Below, piece by piece: positions 51,395 through 60,582 of a stretch of 64,000 nt of DNA. How positions within the stretch are numbered: the stretch's first letter is position 1; every line of letters starts with the position of its first letter. The stretch spans positions 15,325 to 79,324 of the forward strand of contig JBMFKS010000001.1 in assembly GCA_049972045.1 (NCBI GenBank), written 5' to 3'. This DNA is from SpSt-77 sp049972045 (GTDB lineage: Bacteria > Chloroflexota > Anaerolineae > B4-G1 > DUEL01). The position numbers were made by a program, and so were the translations under genes. The notes under the pieces were generated by a model. It did no database searches. It was not told the DNA's origin and saw only the letters and a list, made by a program, of their open reading frames with translations.

Positions 51395-52159
51395 CTACCC
51401 TTTAGCGATTCCTTCTACGACGCACTCCCGCGCGCCGCTATCCACGAAGCCCGCCGATTCGGCCAGGCGGGCGGAAGGTTCATTGCCCTCGGCGACGACG
51501 TAGAGGGGGATGGCGCCAGAGCGCAGAATCCAGGTGATGCAGGCGTCCAGCACGGCCTTGCCCCAGCCGCGCCGCTGGGCCTCCGGGGCCGTCCGGACGT
51601 AGACTTCGGCGAAGTGGGGGGACTGCCAGTTGATGCCGGCCTCGGCGACGATCTGGGCCTCCTGGGAGCGGATGACGAAGCGGGGGGAGCCGTTGGCCGC
51701 CTGGGCCGGGGTAACCAGGACGTGGATCTCCGGCGCGTAGCGCCTCAGATCCAGGTAGTAGATGCGGTTGAGGCTGACCCGTTCCACCTCCAGCGCCTCC
51801 TCGGCGACGCCCAGCAGGTCAGGGGTGGTCACCAGGTAGTAGGGGCGGCGGGGGAGGCCGCCGCCGGAGGGGGAGAGGCCCCGCTGCAGGAGAGCCTGGG
51901 CGACGTCTATACGGCGGGCGCGCAGGACGCTGATGGGCCGGAAGAGGTCCCAGCCCGTCTGGCAGATGGCCAGGAATCCCTCCACGCGCGGCCCGCGTTC
52001 GGCCACCCAGAGCCGGGTGCGCGCCGGGTCGTGGTAAAGGACGTAGTAGGCGGCCAGGCCGTCGCGCGGGGCGCTGAGGTCCAGTATCGTCCGCACCTTG
52101 CGGCGCAGTTCCTCCAGGTCCTGGGTGACTTCCTGTTCCTGCGGGGTGAACCAGTCCAT
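51395..52159 (-). CDS. GNAT-family N-acetyltransferase
   Basis: 254 residues. The C-terminal half has the GNAT core: EVYVRTAPEAQRRGWGKAVLDA (motif A, acetyl-CoA loop RRGWGK) and GNEPSARLAESAGF (motif B). The N-terminal half is an unrecognised alpha/beta region. Substrate unknown. Confidence 0.82.
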   Translation of the reverse strand: MDWFTPQEQEVTQDLEELRRKVRTILDLSAPRDGLAAYYVLYHDPARTRLWVAERGPRVEGFLAICQTGWDLFRPISVLRARRIDVAQALLQRGLSPSGGGLPRRPYYLVTTPDLLGVAEEALEVERVSLNRIYYLDLRRYAPEIHVLVTPAQAANGSPRFVIRSQEAQIVAEAGINWQSPHFAEVYVRTAPEAQRRGWGKAVLDACITWILRSGAIPLYVVAEGNEPSARLAESAGFVDSGARECVVEGIAKG

Positions 52160-52166
52160 GGGTCTT

Positions 52167-52194
52167 GACCACTGACGACGGACGACAGACGAGA
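52167..52194 (+). repeat. Period-7 array (GACGACG words), 4 units
   Basis: GACCACT, GACGACG, GACGACA, GACGAGA in register, starting 8 bp upstream of the GNAT start codon (minus strand). Confidence 0.8.
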
Positions 52195-52318
52195 GGCTAT
52201 CCTTCCGTCAGGACGAAATCCCTCTTCAACGATCAGCCTGGCTATTTACGCCAGCACCAAGGCGCGCCCGTGAAGGATTTCTTCGCGGCGCATTGGGCGA
52301 ATATCGGTTTCAGTCAGT

Positions 52319-53971
52319 TTATACCTCATCTCCCTCATCTGCGCCCAGCAGCAGGCGGCGCAGGAGTGGGATGGGGGGCGTGCCGTACGAAAGAAAGCGG
52401 TCGTGGAACCGGCGCAGGTCAAAGTTCTCCCCCTCCCGTACCCGGACGTCCTCTCGCAGTTTCAACACCATGAGTTTGCCCAGGGTGTAGTTCAGGTACT
52501 GGGGGTCGTAGGTGCCCCGGATGGCTTCCTCCTCGGCCGGCGCCCGTTCCATGAACGCGTCCTCCACAAAGCGGCGGGTGGCCTCCTCCACCGTCATCCC
52601 GGCGGTATGCAAGCCCAGCGCGCAGACGAAGCGGACGTCCCGCAGCAGGGCCTCGCTCAACTGGCCCAGGCGGGCCCAGAGGTCATCCGGGCAGACCGTC
52701 TCCCCCATCATCTGTTCACAGTAGTGGGCCCAGCCCTCGGTGAAGGCGTAGGAGCCGAAGGCTTTGGTGACCGCCGACGGGGCGTTGCGGGTGTGCAGGC
52801 CGTGCAGGTAGTGGCCGGGCCAGGCCTCGTGGACGCAGGTGCTCCAGAGGGAGTGGTAGGTGAAGGCAGTCATCCACTCCTCCACTTTCTCGGAGGGCCA
52901 GTCCGGCTCCGGCGGGGTGACGTAGTAGTAGGACTCGCGCGCGGCGGTCTCAAAGGGGCCGGAGGAGTACATCATTGCGAAGGCGTAGCGCAGGAAGGGG
53001 GGCGTTTCGGCGACGATGCAGTTCTCATCGTACGGGACAGAGACGATGCCCCGCGCCAGGACCGTCTGGCGGAGGTCGTCCACCAGCCGTCGGACCTCGG
53101 GGATCAGGTCTTCCGGCGCGGGATGGCGGCGCTTCCCCTCGGCGATGACCTGCTGGGGGTCGCGGCCGGGCCCGCCCAGACGGGCGGCGGTCTCCAGGAA
53201 CGCCTCCTGATTGCGGGTCAGGTCCGCCTCCGCCACCTCCCGCAGGCGGTCCAGAGATATATCCAGGCCCTCGCTCAGGGCCAGCATGCGCGCGAACCGC
53301 TCCGCGCCCAGGGCGAAGTCGTCGGTGGCGCGGGGGGCCAGGTCGTTCTCCAGCCAGGCGACGGCGGCCTCCACTTCCCGAACCGCGTCCCGGATGGCCT
53401 CATCCAGTTCGGCCCGTAGCGCACCGTCTTCCAGGCCGGAGAGGGCGCCGGGGAGATCGTCATGCAGGAAAGAGGCCAGCCCCTTCCCGATGCGCGCGGC
53501 CACGCCGACGGCGGGGCGCATGGGGTGGGTGAGATTCTCCCGCATGGCGGAGAGGACGGCCGGGACATTGCGCAGGTGGGCCAGCAGCGCTCGCGCGCGC
53601 ACCTCCAGCGGCGCGTAGGCGCGCAGGATATAGTTGCCCACGTCCAGCGTCTCCAGGTACGGGATGGGGTCCCGTTCCAGTTTGCGCCATTCGGCCAGGG
53701 TGAAGGCTTCAAAGAGGGCCTCGTGGCGCACCACCTGGTAGTCCAGCCAGGCCCGTTCATCCAAGTCGGCGGGGTCTATCTGGTCCAGGTCGTCCAAGAA
53801 ACGGCGCAGGTCTGCCAGGCGGGTTTCCAGCGCACGGCGGGAGAGGTCAGGCAGTCGTCCGTCGTATTCGTGGAACCCCAGCCAGACGGCGACGAGGGGA
53901 TACGTTTCGCAGTAGGTCCGCAAGTAGGCATCGGCCAGAGTTTGCAGTTCTTGTATGGCGGAGGGAACCAC
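52319..53971 (-). CDS. DUF885 family zinc-peptidase-like protein
   Basis: 550 residues from GTG 53971, chosen because AGGAGG lies six bases upstream; the ATG at 54055 would translate a hairpin repeat. Zinc-type motif HEAWPGHYLH near 378 and downstream EGWAHYCEQMM are DUF885 hallmarks (M32/M3-like helical peptidases). No signal peptide, so probably cytoplasmic. The true substrate of the family is unknown. Confidence 0.87.
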   Translation of the reverse strand: MVPSAIQELQTLADAYLRTYCETYPLVAVWLGFHEYDGRLPDLSRRALETRLADLRRFLDDLDQIDPADLDERAWLDYQVVRHEALFEAFTLAEWRKLERDPIPYLETLDVGNYILRAYAPLEVRARALLAHLRNVPAVLSAMRENLTHPMRPAVGVAARIGKGLASFLHDDLPGALSGLEDGALRAELDEAIRDAVREVEAAVAWLENDLAPRATDDFALGAERFARMLALSEGLDISLDRLREVAEADLTRNQEAFLETAARLGGPGRDPQQVIAEGKRRHPAPEDLIPEVRRLVDDLRQTVLARGIVSVPYDENCIVAETPPFLRYAFAMMYSSGPFETAARESYYYVTPPEPDWPSEKVEEWMTAFTYHSLWSTCVHEAWPGHYLHGLHTRNAPSAVTKAFGSYAFTEGWAHYCEQMMGETVCPDDLWARLGQLSEALLRDVRFVCALGLHTAGMTVEEATRRFVEDAFMERAPAEEEAIRGTYDPQYLNYTLGKLMVLKLREDVRVREGENFDLRRFHDRFLSYGTPPIPLLRRLLLGADEGDEV

Positions 53972-54011
53972 AGAATCCTCCTGAGTGCGCAGGTAGACGT
54001 CGGCCGGATAG

Positions 54012-54033
54012 GCCCGACGGTAAACCGTCGGGC
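54012..54033. repeat. 22-base hairpin repeat, GCCCGACGG-TAAA-CCGTCGGGC
   Basis: Perfect 9-bp stem with 4-base loop, upstream of the DUF885 gene. Same family as 29812-29833 and 40293-40314. Confidence 0.7.
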
Positions 54034-54055
54034 TGAAACTGAAGAGGACTCTCAC

Positions 54056-54481
54056 CTGAGCCTGCCGTTATTATACCAGGTTGGCGGAGGAAGACAACCT
54101 CCCCTGATCGTATGTCTCATTGCCAGGACTTACGCAGTCGGGGGATTGCGCCTCGGGCGAGAAGCCCCCTCGGCCACGCCGCGCCACGCCCTCGGGCCGC
54201 GGGGCCCTCGGCCCAAGGCCTCGGCGCGAGCGCCCCTCGGGCTGAGCCTTCGGGGCGGGGCCCCTCGCTGGGGCTCGGCGCAACGCTGGCGGCCCGCGCT
54301 ACAGAGCGTTCGTAGTCAGGAGCGAAGTGGCGCTCAAACGGCACTTCACTTCGTTCCGTGCTGCACTACGAGCAGCAGGCCCCCTCGCTGCTGCTCGGGG
54401 CGGGGCTGGCGGCCTGCGCTCCATCGCCGTAGCGTAAGGTGCGACGCACCTCCCAGGTGCGTCGCACCTGCGCCGCAATGC
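54056..54481. repeat. GC-rich repeat region with terminal hairpin (54437-54469)
   Basis: 54141-54300 is a palindrome-dense block (CCTCGGCC, GGCCACGCC, GGGCCCTCGGCCC) related to 40066-40270. 54312-54370 contains an imperfect inverted repeat GTAGTCAGGAGCGAAGTG...CACTAC. 54437-54469 is a perfect 15-bp stem with loop CCC, 12 bp after the ThDP enzyme stop (minus strand). No gene recognised. Confidence 0.75.
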
Positions 54482-56203
54482 CTACTCCGGCAGTTCGCAC
54501 CCTTCCATCCAGACCGCGGCCAGGTTCTCCAGGTCGGGCGGGAGCAGGTTGGCCCACGAGTCCACAAGGACGTCCAGCACCGCGGGCTTCCCCGACCGGA
54601 CGGCCCGTTCCAGCGCGGGCGTAATCTCCTTCGGGTCCTCCACCCGTTCCCCCCAGCCGCCGCAGGCACGCGCGATCTCGTCGTAGCGGATGTCGGTGAA
54701 ATCCACGCCGATGTAGCGCGCGTCGTAGTTGGCCATCTGCGAGGCCTTGATCATCCCCCACTGCCGGTCGTTGGCGACGACGATGACGACCGGGACCTTG
54801 AGCCGTGCGGCCGTCTCCAGTTCCTGCATGTTCAGCCCGAAAGCGCCGTCGCCGCAGATGGCGTAGACGGGCCGGTCCGGCGCGGCCAGTTGGGCCCCGA
54901 TGGCGTAGGGGAGCCCCGTCCCCAGGTGCCCGGAGTCCGCCGCCCAGAGGAACGACCGGGGCGCGTAGACCCGGTTCAGGTAGTGGGCCCAAACGGTGAT
55001 GTTCCCGCCGTCCACAACGGTGATGGCCTCGCGCGGGAAGAAGGCCCGCACGTCCCGCACCAGCCGGAGGGGATGGATGGGCTTGGCGTCCGACTCGGCC
55101 TGCTTCTGGAAGTTGGCCAGCCAGGCCTCCTGCGCGGCCCGGTACTCCGCCATCCGGGGCCGCTCCGGAATCGGCGGGGTCAGCCGCCGGATGGCTTCTA
55201 TCAGTGCGCGCAGGGTGGCCTTCGCGTCCCCCACCAGCGCCAGGTCCACGGGCCGATTGAGCGCGATGTTCTCCGGCTCAATGTCTATCTGGATGAACTT
55301 CTGGACATCCGGCTCGCCCCACATCGGCGGCTGCCCCCAGAAGTCCACGTCCCCCAGCCGCCCGCCGACCAGGAGCACCACGTCCGCCTCGTTCTGCGCG
55401 CCCAGCGCGCCGTAGCCGCCGGGAATGAGGCAGAGGGGGTGGTCTTCGGGCAGGACACCGCTGGCCCCCATAGAGGTGGTGACGGGCGCGGCGAGGTACT
55501 CGGCCAGTTCCCGGACCTCGTCCCACGCGCCGGAGCGGAGGACGCCACCGCCGGGATGGATGAGGGGACGCTCCGCGTTGACCAGCATGCACGCGGCCTC
55601 CTCAATCAGCGGGGCCGGGGCGACGGGGCGCTCCAGCGCCCGGTACCGCTGGGGCGGCCAGGGGTGATAGGTGAGTTCCGACTCGTCCACCCGTTCCAGC
55701 AACACGTCCACGTGCAGGTCCAGGTAGACGGGGCCGGGGCGGCCGGAGAGGGCGACGCGGAAGGCCCGCTGGACCAGTTCGGGGATGCGCTGGGGGTGGG
55801 TGACGCGGGCCTGCCACTTGGTGATGGGTGCCATCAGGTCCACCTGGTTGAGGGACTGCATAGAGCCCCGTTCGGGGTAACTCTTCCAGGTCTGGTTCTG
55901 GGCGCCCAGGACGATGAGGGGGATGGAGTCGGCCCAGGCGGCGTAGACGCCGGGGACCAGGTCGGCCACGCCCGGCCCGACGGTGCCCATGCAGACCCCC
56001 GGCTCCCCGCTGACGCGGGCGTAGGCGTCGGCCATATGCGCCGCGGCCTGCTCGTGGCGGGTCATGACGAATTCCATCCCCGCCGACGGCCCCAGCCGCC
56101 GGATGGCATCCAGGATGGGGCAGAGTTGGCCGCCGGGGATGCCGAAGACGTAGCGGACGTTTTCCTGAATGAGGCATCGGACCAGCAGTTCGGCTCCGAT
56201 CAT
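54482..56203 (-). CDS. ThDP-dependent enzyme, acetolactate synthase-like
   Basis: 573 residues from ATG 56203 (GGGAGG upstream); upstream frame is repeat sequence. Three ThDP-enzyme domains: PYR with catalytic Glu 51 (RHEQAAAHMADAYAR), central domain, and PP with GDGAFGLNMQELETA near 449 and the metal-binding ANDRQWG. It is closest in style to acetolactate synthase large subunits, but no IlvN/IlvC is adjacent, so a catabolic carboligase or decarboxylase is possible. Confidence 0.85.
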   Translation of the reverse strand: MIGAELLVRCLIQENVRYVFGIPGGQLCPILDAIRRLGPSAGMEFVMTRHEQAAAHMADAYARVSGEPGVCMGTVGPGVADLVPGVYAAWADSIPLIVLGAQNQTWKSYPERGSMQSLNQVDLMAPITKWQARVTHPQRIPELVQRAFRVALSGRPGPVYLDLHVDVLLERVDESELTYHPWPPQRYRALERPVAPAPLIEEAACMLVNAERPLIHPGGGVLRSGAWDEVRELAEYLAAPVTTSMGASGVLPEDHPLCLIPGGYGALGAQNEADVVLLVGGRLGDVDFWGQPPMWGEPDVQKFIQIDIEPENIALNRPVDLALVGDAKATLRALIEAIRRLTPPIPERPRMAEYRAAQEAWLANFQKQAESDAKPIHPLRLVRDVRAFFPREAITVVDGGNITVWAHYLNRVYAPRSFLWAADSGHLGTGLPYAIGAQLAAPDRPVYAICGDGAFGLNMQELETAARLKVPVVIVVANDRQWGMIKASQMANYDARYIGVDFTDIRYDEIARACGGWGERVEDPKEITPALERAVRSGKPAVLDVLVDSWANLLPPDLENLAAVWMEGCELPE

Positions 56204-56267
56204 GGGGGTCCTCCCTTCTATGAACGAATGTGGAATGACTTGGCTGCGCGCTGGGAAGAGGGGGTCC

Positions 56268-56310
56268 CCTCCCCCTCGGGGCGAGAAGCCCCCTCGGCCC
56301 GCGGGCGAGC
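56268..56310. repeat. Short copy of the GC-rich repeat
   Basis: Shares the 20-base segment GGCGAGAAGCCCCCTCGGCC with 54157-54176 and continues as GC-rich palindromic words. Lies in the 5' region of the ThDP enzyme gene. Confidence 0.6.
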
Positions 56311-56361
56311 GGGAGGGGGAAGGAGGGTAACGGCTCGCGGTTGCCCTACCAGAGGTAGGGA

Positions 56362-56398
56362 GGGATGCGGCGGGCGGCGAAGCCGCCCGCCGCATCCC
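56362..56398 (-). terminator. 17-bp perfect hairpin after the CpXC gene
   Basis: Arms 56362-56378 and 56382-56398, loop GAA, directly beside the stop codon of the CpXC gene (56401-56399, minus strand). No T-run. Core is the same GGCGGC word as in 5247 and 44446. Confidence 0.6.
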
Positions 56399-57781
56399 CT
56401 ACCCCCGAACCATCACCAGGCCGCTGGGGCGCCGGGGCGGGCGCTTTCCCTCCGGCTGGGCTGGCCGCATCGTCCGGGCCATTTCCAGGGCGCGCGCGGC
56501 CCTCTGGGCGACCTCCTCCCCCCGGGCCTGCATGTCCTGCACGACTCGCTCCAGGAACGCCAGGAACGAGTCGTTGAGCATCTGCGAGTTCGCCTCCAGA
56601 ACCTGCCGCATCGCCTCCTCGTCCGGTGCCTCCAGCAATCCGGTCAGCAAGCGCAGTTCCGGCGGCACCTGCTCCTGCAGCAGGCGCATCACCAGTTGCC
56701 AGACCGCCTGCAGGCGGGAGAGGGTCTCCTGGTCGCCAGCCTGCTGAGCGCCCTCCATCTCGGAGGCCAGGACGTTCAGGAACAGGTCATCCAGTTCCAC
56801 CAGCCGACGGCGGGCCAGGAGTTCCGGTTGCTCCGAAGTCAGCAGGTCCCGCAGCAGGCGTAGTTTGGTCTGTACTTCCTCCCGGGCCTGGGCCCGGATT
56901 TGCTCCCGAATCCCCATGACCTCTTCCCGCAGGGCCTCCAGTCGTTTGCGTGCCTCCTCATCCGTTTCGCTCTCTATGCGACGGGTCAGTTTCTGGAAGA
57001 AGAGATAATCCACCAACGGCTGCCCGAAGGTGATCAGCACCGCGCGGGTCGCCGGGTCTTCGGTCTCCACCAGTAGGTCCAGCAGTTTCTCCCGGGTGGG
57101 CTCGGCCTGCAGGGCCTGAAGCGTGCGGGAGCGGGCGGCCAGTTTGCGGCCCACCGCCGTCTGCTCCAGGAGCAGCGCGCGCACTTCCATCAGTCGCTGG
57201 AAGGCATCGGTCAGCCCCATCGCGTCGGCCTGCTCCAGGTTGAGGGAGAGGATGCGGAAGAAACTCTCGTCCAGCATCGCCTCGTTTTCCCGGACGAGGG
57301 CCATGCGCTCCTCGGTCGTGGACGCTTCCAGCAGCCGCTTCAGCAGGTCCGCCCGGTCCCGCTGGGCCTGGATCATCTCCGGCGTGACGCCGTCGGCCTC
57401 CAGCACCCGGTTGACCAGACTCTCGTAGGTGAGGAAAACCTGGGGGCTGAGCAGGTAACTCTTCCGCTGCTCCTGGGGGAGCGTGCTCATCACGGCGCGG
57501 GAGAGAGCGCCAATGGCCTGCTGCCGCTCCATGTCGGTCCGTCCGGCCGCCATGGGCATGTAGACCAGCGCCAGTTCCTTGCGCGGGTCATGGTAAATGA
57601 AGGGGACCTCCAGAATGCTGGCGAACCCGCACGCGGGGCAGATGGCCAGGTTGACCTGACCCGCCACCAGGCGGGCTTTGGCCGACGGGTCCATCTCTAC
57701 ATCCAGGACCTGCTCTATGGGGATACCGAAGGTTGTTCGGCAGTTGGGACAAGTCACTCGGGCCAGAAGTCGTTGAGCCAT
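56399..57781 (-). CDS. CpXC-domain helical protein
   Basis: 460 residues. N-terminal CpXC zinc ribbon, C11/C14 (TCPNC) and C48/C51 (ICPAC), then almost entirely alpha-helical with Glu/Arg/Leu-rich coiled segments and repeat-like spacing (LREEVMGIREQIRAQAREE). Function unknown; CpXC proteins are widespread in bacteria and methanogens. It precedes the ThDP gene by about 200 bp. Confidence 0.8.
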   Translation of the reverse strand: MAQRLLARVTCPNCRTTFGIPIEQVLDVEMDPSAKARLVAGQVNLAICPACGFASILEVPFIYHDPRKELALVYMPMAAGRTDMERQQAIGALSRAVMSTLPQEQRKSYLLSPQVFLTYESLVNRVLEADGVTPEMIQAQRDRADLLKRLLEASTTEERMALVRENEAMLDESFFRILSLNLEQADAMGLTDAFQRLMEVRALLLEQTAVGRKLAARSRTLQALQAEPTREKLLDLLVETEDPATRAVLITFGQPLVDYLFFQKLTRRIESETDEEARKRLEALREEVMGIREQIRAQAREEVQTKLRLLRDLLTSEQPELLARRRLVELDDLFLNVLASEMEGAQQAGDQETLSRLQAVWQLVMRLLQEQVPPELRLLTGLLEAPDEEAMRQVLEANSQMLNDSFLAFLERVVQDMQARGEEVAQRAARALEMARTMRPAQPEGKRPPRRPSGLVMVRG

Positions 57782-57868
57782 TTTCCTCCTTTGAAGAGTT
57801 CGTTTTCACCCAAAGGACCCAGAGACAGAAAGCGTTCTTTCCTGGTGCCCTGGCATCTTTGTGGGAGT

Positions 57869-59455
57869 TTAACCGAAAGGCACCGGGAGGCGGTCGCGGG
57901 GGGGGCGGGGAAGGCTAAAGGAGAAGGTGGCGCCTTTCCCCGGCTCACTTTCCACCCAGATACGCCCCCCGTGGGCCTCCACAATGGCCCGGGCCAGGTA
58001 CAGCCCCAGGCCAACGCCCCCTGCCTGCCGGACGGGCGCCTCGTCCACCCGGTAGAAGGGATCAAAGATGCGGCCCTGTTCCGTCACGGGGATGCCGATG
58101 CCCTCGTCGCTGACCGAAACGACCACTTCCTCGGGCCGGACCTCCCCCCGGATGCGGATCCGTCCGCCCTCCGGCGAGTACTTGATGGCGTTGGAGACCA
58201 GGTTGTTCAGCACCTGCTCCAGGCGCAGGGGGTCCCCCTGGACGGTGGGAAAGTCCGGCGGGAAACGGACAGCGATGTCGTGCCGGTCGGTCTGGGGCTG
58301 GAACCGCTGGGCGACCCGTCGGGCCAGTACCTCCAGGTCCACCTCCTCCTGCTGGAGCGGCAACGCCCGGGCCTGGATGCGGGAAGCGTCCAGCAGGTCG
58401 GTGATCAGACGGTCCAGCCGTCGGGCCTCCTCCTGGATGACCCCGGCCAGTTCCCGGACGGTCCCCGCGTCCCACTGGGCGTCCGGGCGGGCCAGGGTCT
58501 CGGCGTACCCCAGAATGGTCGCCACCGGCGTCTTCAGTTCGTGGGAGACGACGGAGACGAAGGTGGACTTGAGCCGGTCCGCCTCCCGGAAGCGGGTGAT
58601 GTCCCGCACGTTGGCGATGATGTTGACCAGTTTTCCCTCCCGGTCCAGGAGGGGGGCATAGGTGATGCCCACGCTGAGGACGCCACCGGTCCGACGGCGC
58701 AGGTCTCCCTCCACATAGAGCACCGTCTTCCCGCGGGACTGGGCCAGGGGCCAGCCGCCCGCAGTGGCCCGGCTCAGGTCCATCTCCGTATCCCGCCGCG
58801 CCCACTGGATGACCTCGTCGTGGTGGCGGCCGATGGCCTCCGCCGCCGACCAGCCGGTCATCTCCGCCAGCGCGCGGTTGAAGACGGTGATGCGCTGGCC
58901 GGGGTCCAGGATCATCACCCCGTCGGCACTGTGCTCCAGGATGGCGTCCAGACGACGCTTCTCCTGGGCCAGCCGCTGGTACAACTGGGCGTTGTGGACG
59001 GCGATGGCGGCCTGGTCGGCGAAACTGGCCAGGACCTGCCGGTCGTCGGCCGTGAAGGCCGCGCCGTAGGCCCGAATGACGTAGAGGACGCCGATCAGTT
59101 CCTGCCCGATGCGCATCGGCAGGGCGATGATCTGGCTGAAGGGAAGGCCGGTCCGCAGGGCAACCTCTGCCAGTTTCGCCTCCAGGTCGGGGATGTGGAA
59201 GAGAAACGGGTCCACCTGGTTGGGAATGTCTGCCAGGAGGAGGGAAAAGTAGTCCTGGAGGCGAGAGGGAAAGCCGCGCGCGGCGCGAATGGTGAACCGC
59301 CCGTCCAGTTCCCGGACGGCGATGAGGGCCGCCTGCCCGCCCAGCATCTCCATAGCCGCCTTCAGCACCTCCGAGAGGACGGTATCCAGGTCCAGTTGGG
59401 CGGTCAGCGCGCGGCTGATTTTCAGCAGATAGTCCCGCTGGCGAATCCAGTACAT
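57869..59455 (-). CDS. Soluble GAF-PAS sensor histidine kinase
   Basis: 528 residues. GAF domain about 10-155, PAS about 165-280 (ADGVMILDPGQRITVFNRALAEMTGW), HisKA with SHELKTPVA near 302, HATPase with NLVSNAIKYSPEGG, DEGIGI and GGVGLGLYLAR. No TM segment, so cytoplasmic. No regulator gene adjacent. ATG 59455 directly abuts a heptad array, with no Shine-Dalgarno visible. Confidence 0.92.
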   Translation of the reverse strand: MYWIRQRDYLLKISRALTAQLDLDTVLSEVLKAAMEMLGGQAALIAVRELDGRFTIRAARGFPSRLQDYFSLLLADIPNQVDPFLFHIPDLEAKLAEVALRTGLPFSQIIALPMRIGQELIGVLYVIRAYGAAFTADDRQVLASFADQAAIAVHNAQLYQRLAQEKRRLDAILEHSADGVMILDPGQRITVFNRALAEMTGWSAAEAIGRHHDEVIQWARRDTEMDLSRATAGGWPLAQSRGKTVLYVEGDLRRRTGGVLSVGITYAPLLDREGKLVNIIANVRDITRFREADRLKSTFVSVVSHELKTPVATILGYAETLARPDAQWDAGTVRELAGVIQEEARRLDRLITDLLDASRIQARALPLQQEEVDLEVLARRVAQRFQPQTDRHDIAVRFPPDFPTVQGDPLRLEQVLNNLVSNAIKYSPEGGRIRIRGEVRPEEVVVSVSDEGIGIPVTEQGRIFDPFYRVDEAPVRQAGGVGLGLYLARAIVEAHGGRIWVESEPGKGATFSFSLPRPPRDRLPVPFG

Positions 59456-59511
59456 AGACCACAGACGATGGACAATGGACGACGGACGGCTAACCCCTAA
59501 CGGCTAACGGC
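59456..59511 (-). repeat. Period-7 array of two word families, 8 units
   Basis: Plus-strand units AGACCAC, AGACGAT, GGACAAT, GGACGAC, GGACGGC, TAACCCC, TAACGGC, TAACGGC: the GACGAC family changes to the GGCTAAC family without loss of register. The first base lies next to the kinase start codon (minus strand), and a MITE-like copy begins 4 bp after the last unit. Confidence 0.85.
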
Positions 59512-59514
59512 TAC

Positions 59515-59644
59515 TGGTCAGTCAAGTTTATACTTATGGGTCCGAATGGCCGACGCGGCCAAGGGCCCACCAGGCGTAGGGCAACTGTGAGCAGTTGCCC
59601 TACTGGAGGGCGCAAAGACCCACAAAAGGGCTGTTGACAAACCC
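59515..59644 (+). mobile_element. MITE-like element, copy 2 (130 bp)
   Basis: Nearly identical to copy 1 (11931-12060) in the same plus orientation. Flanked by CTAC on both sides (59511-59514 and 59645-59648). It ends 11 bp before the M23 peptidase stop codon. Confidence 0.85.
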
Positions 59645-59655
59645 CTACACCCCCC

Positions 59656-60582
59656 TCAACGCAGATAGAGCAGAGGGTCCACCGGCACTCCGTTATGGCG
59701 AAGTTCAAAGTGCAGATGCGGGCCGCTGGAGCGGCCGGTACTGCCGGCTGCGCCGATGATCTCCCCCTGACGCACTTCCTGACCGACGATGACGGCAAAG
59801 GCCGAGAGATGGGCGTACCAGGACTGCCAGCCGTCGGCGTGGTCTATGACGACCAGGTTGCCGTAGCCGCCGGAGGCGTCGGCGAAGGAGACCACCCCGT
59901 CGGCTGTGGCGAAGATGGGGTCGTGGAGAGCCGCCGCAATATCCAGCCCGATGTGGCGGGGGTTGGACGGGTCGTGGAAGTACCAGCCCGAGATGGCCCG
60001 CCGGGGCGCCGGCCAGGCGAAGCCGGAACTGCCTGTGGGGAGTTCTTCCAGCGGCCAGCCCGCGGGCGGCCCGCCGCGGTAGACCTCCGGGCGGGTCAGA
60101 TAGCGCTCCCCGGATAGGGTGACCAGCAGGGTATAGCGGCCCGGCGTGCCCGAGAGCGCCTCCAGCCGCAGGAGATACGATCCGGTCTGGGGGAGTTCCC
60201 GCTCCACGATGTACGGCGGCAGGGTCACCGTGCCCTCCTCTTCGGCCAGCGTCGTGCCGTCCGGCGCCAGCAGGATGGCCCGCAGCGCCGCCTCCGGGCC
60301 GGAGGCAGTGCTGGGGCGAAACCAGACCTCCACGGTGACCAGGTTGGGCGTCCCGGAATCCCCTCCGGCGGCCGCGAAAACCCAGCGGTCTGTCTCCCCG
60401 GCCTCCAGCGTCCCCTCCACACTCTTCCCAGGGAGCAGGAGGGACTGGGGCGGAGGCGTGGCCTGGGCCAGGGCGACCGCATCGCCCTCCGGAAAGCCGC
60501 CGCCGTTCCCTCCCGATGAGCAGGCCGTCAGCAGCAGCGCCACCAGGGCCAACCCGCAGGCCCAGCCAGGCGGGCGGCTCAT
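59656..60582 (-). CDS. M23 family peptidase lipoprotein
   Basis: 308 residues. Lipobox LLTAC (Cys 21), Gly/Ser linker, a pre-peptidase beta domain (about 60-170, DRWVFAAAGG... type), and a LytM/M23 domain with HIGLD near 205 and YAHL...HLHFEL at the end, which supply the zinc ligands. It probably cuts peptidoglycan cross-links at the cell surface. ATG overlaps the TGA of the CBS-ACT gene (ATGA). Confidence 0.9.
   Translation of the reverse strand: MSRPPGWACGLALVALLLTACSSGGNGGGFPEGDAVALAQATPPPQSLLLPGKSVEGTLEAGETDRWVFAAAGGDSGTPNLVTVEVWFRPSTASGPEAALRAILLAPDGTTLAEEEGTVTLPPYIVERELPQTGSYLLRLEALSGTPGRYTLLVTLSGERYLTRPEVYRGGPPAGWPLEELPTGSSGFAWPAPRRAISGWYFHDPSNPRHIGLDIAAALHDPIFATADGVVSFADASGGYGNLVVIDHADGWQSWYAHLSAFAVIVGQEVRQGEIIGAAGSTGRSSGPHLHFELRHNGVPVDPLLYLR

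Noticed and set aside
53462..56863. 1133-codon plus-strand frame
   Set aside because: It is the mirror of the DUF885, ThDP and CpXC genes and passes through GC-rich repeats; no motifs.
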